Shown: positions 57,561 through 64,000 of the stretch, in pieces
Position numbering within the stretch: the first letter of the stretch is position 1
Layout of the letters: the number at the start of each line of letters is the position of its first letter
From: Gemmataceae bacterium
GTDB lineage: Bacteria > Planctomycetota > Planctomycetia > Gemmatales > Gemmataceae
Length of the DNA: 64,000 nt
Direction of reading: 5' to 3'
Assembly: GCA_009692005.1 (NCBI GenBank)
Contig: SHZZ01000002.1
Span: forward strand, 124,001-188,000
Made by a program: the position numbers and the translations under genes
Notes under the pieces: model-generated
Databases searched by the model: none
What the model saw: the letters and a program-made list of their open reading frames with translations, nothing else
Told to the model about the DNA's origin: nothing

Positions 57561-57589
57561 AAAAAAAGCCATGCTTTTCAGCATGGCTT
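57561..57589 (-). terminator. Intrinsic terminator of the HEAT/Spy-like gene
   Basis: Minus-strand hairpin: AAGCCATGCT (57589-57580 read in reverse) with its exact complement at 57575-57566, GAAA tetraloop, then seven T (57567-57561). Perfect 10-bp stem with a stable loop and T run directly after, 18 bases beyond the stop at 57608. The clearest intrinsic terminator in the window. Confidence 0.88.
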
Positions 57590-57607
57590 GAGTGATTGAG
57601 GGGAATA

Positions 57608-58615
57608 TTATTCCGGAGGCCTGCCCTCCGGAGAACCGCCCCGCCTTCCAGGTCCACTGTCAGGCCGGTTGCCTGGTTGCCGAGTCCCCGGGCCGGACTT
57701 CTTCAATTCTTCCAGCTTTTTCTTTTGTTCCGCGTTCAAAATGGAATCGATCTTTTTCTTCATTTCCTCCTGCAACGGACGCATGGCTTCGGGGATTTTG
57801 GAAAAGTCCGGTCGCTGGTTGTCCTTGCGAAGTTTATCAAGATATTCGCCAGCCTTTTTCTTGTTTTCCTCAACGGCGGCTTTGATCTGCTCATTTTGTT
57901 TGTCGGAAAGATTCAGCTCTTTGCCAAATCGCTCGTAGGGGAAGCCGCCGAACCCTACACTAGAAAACCCTTTACCTTTACCATCCCCCTTGCCACGGTT
58001 TTTGCCATCACCTTTGGTATCGTTAGGGGATCGGGCGGGAGGTTCGCCGGGTGACTTTTTCAATTCTGGCTGAGGACCAACTTTTTCCTTTCCGGTTCGT
58101 GGGCCCATCGGCCCTTTTCCTGGTGCAAACCCTTTTGGAGAAAACCCGCTTTCCCCGGGGAAACCCGGCCTGGTGGATTTGCCGAATTGACCGCCCCAGT
58201 TCCCTTTGCGCGGATCGAACCGCTGGAAGCCGCCAAGGCCAAAAGGCGCCGGCCTATTGAACCCTTTGCTTCCGGCGCCAATTTTCCCCATCACCGACTT
58301 GGCGGCCGTGGCCACGGCGGAATCCTGGCTCTCGGCCAGTTTAGCCAATGCAGGCAAAGCCGGCCGACCTATGGCAACCAAGGCCGCACGGCTGCTGTTG
58401 CGAACCGTGTCGTGCCGATCGGTCATTTTATCTGTCAAAGTTTTCACCCAGGCATCCACAACTGGATCGGCCTTGGGCTCCGGGCGAGTGGTTTTGATTT
58501 TTCCCGGAGGTTGTTTGCCTTTATCCTGACCGCCTGGTGGTTGGGCAACCAAAGCGCCTAGGCCTGCCAGGCAGATTACTGTCCCCAAAAGGGAAAACTT
58601 GATAATACGAATCAT
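57608..58615 (-). CDS. Secreted HEAT-repeat and Spy/LTXXQ-like protein
   Basis: 335 residues from the ATG at 58615, which has AGGAGG 6 bases upstream. Signal peptide (about 1-24). One to two HEAT-like helices (about 53-113, SRAALVAIGRPALPALAKLAE). A low-complexity Gly/Pro/Lys/Phe stretch (115-230). Then a helical segment (about 235-315) with LNLSDKQNEQIKAAVEE and MKKKIDSILNAEQKKKLEELKK, similar to LTXXQ/Spy periplasmic chaperones, followed by a Pro/Gly/Arg tail. Probably envelope; role unknown. Own terminator downstream. Confidence 0.68.
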   Translation of the reverse strand: MIRIIKFSLLGTVICLAGLGALVAQPPGGQDKGKQPPGKIKTTRPEPKADPVVDAWVKTLTDKMTDRHDTVRNSSRAALVAIGRPALPALAKLAESQDSAVATAAKSVMGKIGAGSKGFNRPAPFGLGGFQRFDPRKGNWGGQFGKSTRPGFPGESGFSPKGFAPGKGPMGPRTGKEKVGPQPELKKSPGEPPARSPNDTKGDGKNRGKGDGKGKGFSSVGFGGFPYERFGKELNLSDKQNEQIKAAVEENKKKAGEYLDKLRKDNQRPDFSKIPEAMRPLQEEMKKKIDSILNAEQKKKLEELKKSGPGTRQPGNRPDSGPGRRGGSPEGRPPE

Positions 58616-58751
58616 AAACACCTCCTATTGAAATAAACTGCTTGGCAACTTTCAAACCACAGGATACCCAAAATTGATTAAAGCCTTGTTAAGTTGATAA
58701 AAAATAAGAAAGATTTAACCTTTGAAAATGGAATACCCTGCCATGGCCTGA

Positions 58752-59033
58752 TCATCCGGGTTCCCGGTTTAAGGATGTTTTCCGGATTAAAGTCAATTTT
58801 TCTTGGCGGGAAAGGCTTTTGATCCTGGCCTCTTTTTTGGCAGCAAACGACTTATTTCTGGCATTTTGCTGATAAACCAGGGTTACGGGCCGACGGGATT
58901 GGGTGTACCGGGCCCCTTTTCCCAGGTTGTGCATGGCGAGGCGGTGTTCCAGGCGGTTGGTTATCCCCGTGTATAGGGTGCCGTCCTCGCATTGAACAAT
59001 ATACACCAGCCAGGTTTTTCGCTTCACAGCCAT
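58752..59033 (-). CDS. GIY-YIG nuclease-like small protein (UPF0213/YhbQ type)
   Basis: 93 residues, the typical length. Signature: VYIVQCEDGTLYTGITNRLEHRLAMHN (11-36, given by position) with the two Tyr, Arg27/Arg31 and His35-Asn36, then GKGARYTQSRRPVTLVY and a late KKEARIKSL with the Glu. Family members resemble the UvrC N-domain; E. coli YhbQ cuts DNA in vitro. Starts 16 bases after the large secreted protein's stop on the same strand, so probably read from the same transcript. Confidence 0.9.
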   Translation of the reverse strand: MAVKRKTWLVYIVQCEDGTLYTGITNRLEHRLAMHNLGKGARYTQSRRPVTLVYQQNARNKSFAAKKEARIKSLSRQEKLTLIRKTSLNREPG

Positions 59034-59049
59034 GTTTCAAGCGAGGTAA

Positions 59050-62037
59050 TCAACGGCAAATGAGTGTGTCCGCCACTTGCAAATCTAATTGCAAAAGAGT
59101 TTTTACGCCATCCCGTTTCACCGCAACTTTTTTCCCGCTGGCCAGGGTGACTTGCCCTTTGACCTGGAAATTCAATTCCACTTGCAAATTGACAATTGGT
59201 TTGGAACTCCAATTGACCAAAGAAATTGCCAGGCCATGGGGGGAATCAATTATGGTTGACTCGACCAAAGAATTGGAACAATTGACCGGTTTCACCAGAG
59301 AGTGAACTGCGGAGCCAATCAATTTGCCCGATTCGCTATCGAAATCCATGGGTAGGAAGTGAACCATGGCATTTTCATTGGCGCCCCGGTCAAACGGCTT
59401 TTTAGGGATTGCAGGTTTGAAGTAGGAAAGTCCAGGAAGGAAACCGCAATAGATCACTTTGCCTTTCCCTGCAGTCTTTGAGAATACCGCCGGAGAGCCA
59501 TCCTTGAACTTTGCCTCAACATTTACCCCTTGGGTTTTGCTTTGGCTTTTCACGCCAATTACAGGAATGGTTTTCCCGTTTTCAAAGTGGACGGAATCAA
59601 TCGGCTCGGCAAAAGGAAGGTCTTGTTTAATAAATTTCACTTGCGCGTCTTTGGGTTCCACCAGCATTTCATCCTGAATGCCCGCCAGTTCCATTAAAGG
59701 AGAGTTTTTCTGATCCAGTTCATCCCGCATACCGGCCCCGGCGGTCAAGAACAGCGTTCCCCCTTGCTTCACCCAGGAAATTAACGCCGCGGTAGACTGA
59801 CGGGTGATATGCCGGTCCGTTAAATACAGCGCCTTGTATTTTTTAAGGGTGCCATCCTGTGCGTCGGCATCGACCAGAAAATCCAACGGAACTTGCTGGT
59901 TGCGAATGGCAATGTAAAGGGCGCGCTTGGCCGCCCCAAACGATCCATGTGTATCACCCCAAATATCCGAGGTTTCACTGAACCAGAGGCCGGTTTCTCC
60001 TTCCCGCACCTTGCCGTCCTGAACAATATCCTCAAACAGTCCCAATTCATTAAACCCACGCAACACCGAGGCATACATGGCGGGGTCGGAGACATGGTTT
60101 TCCGTGTAGGCCACCTGAACCGGCCGAAATTCAAACAGGTTGACCATTTTCATGCCATGACCCAGGGCGCCGTAAAATAGCCTGCGCCACATATCCGGAG
60201 TGTTGTTGGGCGCGTGCGGCATGACATAATAGTGAATTTTTCTCCCCTCTTTACCACGAATCCCGGCGCGGAAAAGATCCAGGGAAATGTTGTTCATTTG
60301 CGGAGTCCCCACTGGAACTTGCCAAATGTAATCCTCGCTCCACGGCAAGGTCATGCCATCCTGCCTGAATACCGAAATCCATTTGAAGACTTCGCCGAGG
60401 AACATATGCTCGGTGGGATAATGGGGGGAAAAGTTGGCTCCAATGCCTGCGTTGGGAAAATGCCCGCGCAAAATATCAGTCCGCTGCTTGATGCCCTGAA
60501 TGCCAAAATGATAGAGGTAGCGCTGCGACCAATAAAAAACCCGTGGGTTTTGACTTTTACTTCCCACCTCGGGAGAAAAGATCACTTGCTGCCATTGGGA
60601 AAAGGCTGGGCTAATTTCTTGGGGAGTAACTCCCTGAGATTTCAGCCAATTCTGAAAAGCCACATTGGTGGCTTCGCTTTTTCCTGGAGTAGGGAGGCCA
60701 ATTTCATCCCCCAGGCTGACCACCACAACTTCCTTGGCCTTGTCACCCATTTTTTGGGCGAACTCAGCCAGCTTTTCCGTTGCCACGCCGCGCACATCGA
60801 CATAGCCCCTGCCTTTGCTTTTTCCTTCGCCTTCTGTTTCGGCCAGTGCAAACATTTTTTTGAAACGGGCAACTGCCGCTTGGTGTTTGCCCTCTTCCAG
60901 GGGAGTAAAAGTGGAAGCGAAGATCGGGGTGCGGGTGGGTGTCTTTCCATGAATCGGCTGCTTATCCAAGTAGTCGAGCAGGTCGTAAAGCACCTGGTCA
61001 ATTTTGCGTATTCTTTTTGACCGTCGAGTGTCAGCGTCTGCCGCTAGAACCAGGCTGCCCTTGCCACCCGAAAAAATACCAATGATTTCTTTTTTGTCGC
61101 TGCCCATGGCAAACTCGGCCTTGTACGGCCCATCGCTCGTCCAGGTCCATTGCCCGTCGTTCAGGGAATCCATCAAACCGCCCACCTCGACCCAGTCGCT
61201 GGCTTTTCCTTCCTCGACGCGCACGGACACTGGTTGCCATTTTCTGATGTGAACCCAGTAGGGGGAGTGTTCCTGCCAGTTTCCGCCGTTATGCCCCTTG
61301 GCGCTGGCAAAAGTTAATACCTGGTTTCCCGGGTTGGAAACTCGCAGCCAAACATCCCCCGATTGCGTCAGCATGCCATCGAGTGGGAGGTAATTTTCTT
61401 TTTCGATCCGTTGCTTCACTTGATCATGATCCGTGGTCAGCATGACCAGGTCGATATTTCTGCGGGCGGCGGGTTCCGGCTGCTTTTGCGCAATCAGGGT
61501 GATTTCCGCCACCCCCGCTTGCAGGTCCGCGAAAGCGTCGTGCCCTTCCCAAACCAGATTTTCTCCCGCCCCCCAATCCCAGGCGACTTCATCCTTTAAC
61601 CGTTGAGAAAAGGCCCAAATTTTCAAGTTCTTGCGGGCGCCGTATAGCCGTTCCAGCACTTTTTTCCCACCCTGCTGAACGCTTAGGGTGAACTGGGTTT
61701 CAAATCGGTACGCCGCTTCATAGCGCACCAAAACCTGGTATTTCCCCGCCTTGGCAATTTGCACTTTTTGGGAGGCGGCAGCTTTTTCGCATTGCTCACT
61801 GGCGCCCAGGAAGGCCTTGCGGCTGAGAAACGAATTGGCAAAAGTGGCCGCGTAATAATTTTCACCCCATTTCCCTGCCTTCCATCCGGGCCCGGTTGAG
61901 GTGAAGTCTTCTCCCTCGGCTATGATTAACCCGTCCGGCTGGGGCGACAATATTTTCCCTTTGGGTTGTTCACCGTGAACTGCCCATACCAAAGAAATTA
62001 CGGTGGCAAAGCAAGCAATGCGTACGAGGAATACCAT
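59050..62037 (-). CDS. Large secreted glycosidase-like protein of unknown family
   Basis: 995 residues from the ATG at 62037 (signal peptide about 1-22). Residues about 35-160 form a carbohydrate-binding-like beta domain (IIAEGEDFTSTGPGWK ... AGKYQVLVRYEA). The middle (about 350-680) looks like a TIM-barrel: VVVVSLGDEIGLPTPG, FGIQGIKQRTDILRG, HYYVMPHAPNNTP. Around 690-760 is a beta-galactosidase trimerisation-like domain (ALYLTDRHITRQSTAALISW, QGGTLFLTAGAGM). The C-terminus is beta-rich. This order resembles GH42-type enzymes but I cannot name the catalytic residues with confidence. Starts inside the region upstream of the SDR gene. Confidence 0.6.
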   Translation of the reverse strand: MVFLVRIACFATVISLVWAVHGEQPKGKILSPQPDGLIIAEGEDFTSTGPGWKAGKWGENYYAATFANSFLSRKAFLGASEQCEKAAASQKVQIAKAGKYQVLVRYEAAYRFETQFTLSVQQGGKKVLERLYGARKNLKIWAFSQRLKDEVAWDWGAGENLVWEGHDAFADLQAGVAEITLIAQKQPEPAARRNIDLVMLTTDHDQVKQRIEKENYLPLDGMLTQSGDVWLRVSNPGNQVLTFASAKGHNGGNWQEHSPYWVHIRKWQPVSVRVEEGKASDWVEVGGLMDSLNDGQWTWTSDGPYKAEFAMGSDKKEIIGIFSGGKGSLVLAADADTRRSKRIRKIDQVLYDLLDYLDKQPIHGKTPTRTPIFASTFTPLEEGKHQAAVARFKKMFALAETEGEGKSKGRGYVDVRGVATEKLAEFAQKMGDKAKEVVVVSLGDEIGLPTPGKSEATNVAFQNWLKSQGVTPQEISPAFSQWQQVIFSPEVGSKSQNPRVFYWSQRYLYHFGIQGIKQRTDILRGHFPNAGIGANFSPHYPTEHMFLGEVFKWISVFRQDGMTLPWSEDYIWQVPVGTPQMNNISLDLFRAGIRGKEGRKIHYYVMPHAPNNTPDMWRRLFYGALGHGMKMVNLFEFRPVQVAYTENHVSDPAMYASVLRGFNELGLFEDIVQDGKVREGETGLWFSETSDIWGDTHGSFGAAKRALYIAIRNQQVPLDFLVDADAQDGTLKKYKALYLTDRHITRQSTAALISWVKQGGTLFLTAGAGMRDELDQKNSPLMELAGIQDEMLVEPKDAQVKFIKQDLPFAEPIDSVHFENGKTIPVIGVKSQSKTQGVNVEAKFKDGSPAVFSKTAGKGKVIYCGFLPGLSYFKPAIPKKPFDRGANENAMVHFLPMDFDSESGKLIGSAVHSLVKPVNCSNSLVESTIIDSPHGLAISLVNWSSKPIVNLQVELNFQVKGQVTLASGKKVAVKRDGVKTLLQLDLQVADTLICR

Positions 62038-62160
62038 GGTATCGCGCCCTGGAGGAAAGTTGGAGGACAAGCAGGGAACCTTTAGGGTGGTTCAAAAGGC
62101 TAAACCACTAGCCTGGGAGAGACAATAATATTCTCCTGGGCCGCGGAATTTTTGGAAAAC

Positions 62161-62895
62161 TCACATCGTGCGGCCGCCATCCACAACCAAGACCTGGCCG
62201 GTGATCAGGGAATTATCCAGCGAAAGAAACACAATCGCCGAGGCAATATCATCAGGCGTGGCAGCCCGTTTCATGGGAGTTTGCCCCATGGCCGCTTCCA
62301 CCATGTGGGGATGTGGAGCCAGCCAGCGGGTCAACACCGGCCCCGGGGCGACGGCGTTCACCCGCACCTCGGGAGCAAAGGCTCTGGCCAGCGACTTGGT
62401 CATGCAGTTTAACGCCGCCTTGCTCATGGCATAGGGAATGGAACTGCCGCTGCCTTGCAACCCAGCTACTGAAGTAACTGTGACTATGCAACCATGGCGT
62501 TTTTTTAGAGCGGGCATGGCGGCCCTGCAAGCGTAAAAACTTCCACGCATGTTCACCGAAAAAATGTCCTCCCAGACCATGTCGGTGAGGGCGTCGAGAT
62601 TGGCGTGATCGATAAAATGCGTCGTGCCTGCGTTGTTGACCAGGATATCCAGGCCGCCGAATTGTTCCTCGCAAGTTTTCACCAGGGCGCGCACTTGCTG
62701 GTCATCAGCGACATTACCTTTCAGCGGGATGGCAGTTCCCCCCTGTTTGCGGATTTCAGCGCAGGTTTCTTCCGCTTCCTTGGCCGAGCGAGAATAATTA
62801 ACCCCCACCTTGCAACCTCGGCTGGCCAAGAGAAGGGATGCGGCCTTGCCAATCCCCGTGCCGCCGCCAGTAACCAAAGCCACCCTTGATTGCAT
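62161..62895 (-). CDS. Short-chain dehydrogenase/reductase
   Basis: 244 residues, classical SDR. Cofactor motif TGGGTGIG (9-16), NNAG (87-90), catalytic Asn115, Ser142, Tyr155 and Lys159 (YAMSK), and the C-terminal VDGG. The acceptor substrate is not evident; FabG-like or sugar dehydrogenase both fit. AGGAG stands 6 bases before the ATG. Reads toward the large secreted protein, with a 123-base gap. Confidence 0.92.
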   Translation of the reverse strand: MQSRVALVTGGGTGIGKAASLLLASRGCKVGVNYSRSAKEAEETCAEIRKQGGTAIPLKGNVADDQQVRALVKTCEEQFGGLDILVNNAGTTHFIDHANLDALTDMVWEDIFSVNMRGSFYACRAAMPALKKRHGCIVTVTSVAGLQGSGSSIPYAMSKAALNCMTKSLARAFAPEVRVNAVAPGPVLTRWLAPHPHMVEAAMGQTPMKRAATPDDIASAIVFLSLDNSLITGQVLVVDGGRTM

Positions 62896-62936
62896 TTTTC
62901 ACTCCTGATTCATTGACTTGGAATATGTTGGCGGGC

Positions 62937-63629
62937 TTACTTTTTGGGTTTGGCCGCTTTGACTTCAGCCTCGGTCAAGGGCCGGACCCGGATGTTGCGC
63001 ACCGCGCCCGTTGTATCGTAGGTGGCAAAACCAAATGGCCGCGATTCATTGCACTCGATCCGGATGGAAATTTTCATCCCCGTGGTGTCCTGATCAACCA
63101 GGTTTTCGTTATCGATCCAACAACCCAGGTAGGAGTTGGTTACCAGCACCCGGATTTTGTACCATTGGTTGTCCTTAAAATCCTTGGCCTGGCCGGTCGA
63201 GTTTTCCGAAGCGTCCACTCCGTCGATATTGGATAACCCGATCACCGATCCGCCCCATCCACCCACGACGAAGGAGCAAAAGGAATCGGCCACTGGAAAG
63301 GTCACGGTGCCAAAGAAATCCCGGCCGTTAATCCGTTTCCCTTCAAACTCGACTTCATAGTTCACCTTGGGGAAATCTTTTTTGTCGTAGGTGACCCCGG
63401 TCATTTTGGTTCCGGGTTCCATGACGATGGCGCCATCCTTGACATAGACTTTCCCCGGCTTGAAAAAATCCGCAGCCTTCCAACCATCAAGGTTCTTGCC
63501 ATTGAAAAGGGCTTTCCATTTTTTGGCCTCGGCGGCTTCCTTGTCTTCCGCCCGCAAGTTACATATCAACCCTGCGAACAAAAAAATGCTTGCCAATATT
63601 CTCAAGAAATTCAAGCGAGGGTATTTCAT
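62937..63629 (-). CDS. DUF1080 (3-keto-disaccharide hydrolase-type) secreted protein
   Basis: 230 residues from the ATG at 63629, preceded by AAGGGA 8 bases upstream; the frame opens further but lacks a ribosome site. Signal peptide about 1-27. DUF1080 jelly-roll: WKALFNGKNLDGWKA, KDGAIVMEP, NYEVEFEGKRINGRDFFGTVTFPV, DNQWYKIRVLVTNSYLGCWIDNENL, and NIRVRPL. Second DUF1080 gene in the window. Follows an intergenic gap of about 100 bases after the DUF1552 gene. Confidence 0.88.
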   Translation of the reverse strand: MKYPRLNFLRILASIFLFAGLICNLRAEDKEAAEAKKWKALFNGKNLDGWKAADFFKPGKVYVKDGAIVMEPGTKMTGVTYDKKDFPKVNYEVEFEGKRINGRDFFGTVTFPVADSFCSFVVGGWGGSVIGLSNIDGVDASENSTGQAKDFKDNQWYKIRVLVTNSYLGCWIDNENLVDQDTTGMKISIRIECNESRPFGFATYDTTGAVRNIRVRPLTEAEVKAAKPKK

Positions 63630-63731
63630 GACTTTTCCCTTCGTAAAATCAACCGATCTCAAGGCAGGAGGGTGCAACCTGACATGAAAATAATGGAGGG
63701 GCTTCTCTTGGGGAAGAAAAATCCGCCTTGT

Positions 63732-63998
63732 TTAAGTCAAGGAAAGCGGGCCTTCTTTGCAGTATTCAGGATTGCCAAATTTTTCCAGCCGGCACCCGAA
63801 CCCGTGGGCCAACGACATGAGCAACCGGTTGTGAGGCACCTTGGGCAGCTTCAGCGATTTCCCCATCTTTATCCCGGGTAAACCGCCCAACAGAACAAAG
63901 GGGATGTTTTCCAGAGTATGGGAATTTCCTTTGCCCAATTCGTTGGCCCAGACGATCAGGGTGTTATCCAATAGGGTCCCCTGCCCGCCTGGTTCCGG
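63732..63998 (-). CDS. DUF1552 protein, C-terminal part (runs off the window)
   Basis: The frame is open from beyond base 64000 to the stop at 63732, giving the last 88 residues. Diagnostic end of DUF1552: [44 protein letters not shown], and [15 protein letters not shown]1552 proteins are Tat-exported and usually lie next to PSD1/DUF1592-type cytochromes. The visible part says nothing more about function. Confidence 0.85.
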   Translation of the reverse strand, partial: PEPGGQGTLLDNTLIVWANELGKGNSHTLENIPFVLLGGLPGIKMGKSLKLPKVPHNRLLMSLAHGFGCRLEKFGNPEYCKEGPLSLT

Positions 63999-64000
63999 CG

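Overview
The window reads as chromosomal DNA of a planctomycete (Planctomycetia, perhaps Gemmatales-like). Evidence: a secreted PSD1/DUF1549/DUF1553 cytochrome next to a DUF1501 protein, DUF1552 and DUF1080 proteins, a Tat-exported Gfo/Idh/MocA oxidoreductase, a kinase-like protein preceded by the small domain common in planctomycete kinases, and ATP synthase and complex I subunits with large extra segments. I see no rRNA, tRNA, IS element, phage gene or CRISPR array; this is core genome plus planctomycete accessory genes.

Layout. 1-492: 5' part of a DUF4912 gene on the minus strand. 839-8603: complete F1Fo ATP synthase operon (atpZ-like, a four-helix protein, atpB-E-F-H-A-G-D-C). 8600-10657: glgX, convergent. 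10967-13885: rho and an M32 carboxypeptidase. 13892-17242: CheY-like receiver, M2-like peptidase, deoxyhypusine-synthase-like protein. 17243-20419: PLP enzyme, lipoprotein with a degenerate phosphatase fold, XerC/D recombinase. 20605-36725: all fourteen nuo genes A to N, followed by a co-translated APH-type kinase. 36756-37645: rplM-rpsI (minus). 38194-40615: RNase Y and a YmdB-type phosphodiesterase. 40591-47510 (minus): NtrC-type activator, MutL, and a 1098-residue FHA/coiled-coil/pseudokinase protein. 47712-49861: degenerate HD-GYP protein and CPBP protease. 50026-53832: PSD1 and DUF1501 pair. 53829-64000 (minus): Gfo/Idh/MocA, DUF1080, LemA-GIDE fusion, HEAT/Spy-like secreted protein, GIY-YIG protein, large glycosidase-like secreted protein, SDR, DUF1080 and the end of a DUF1552 gene.

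How they fit together. Complex I pumps protons that the ATP synthase spends; both are single operons with many start/stop overlaps. Rho, RNase Y, YmdB, XerC/D, MutL and the ribosomal genes are housekeeping. The 50-64 kb block is secreted or envelope protein typical of planctomycetes, probably for degrading complex carbohydrates.

Most interesting: several signalling proteins that keep the fold but lost the catalytic residues (FHA/pseudokinase scaffold, lipoprotein pseudo-phosphatase, degenerate HD-GYP); extra segments in AtpA, NuoH and NuoJ; a LemA-GIDE fusion; and five of six convergent gene pairs whose stop codons overlap or nearly touch, leaving no room for an intrinsic terminator.
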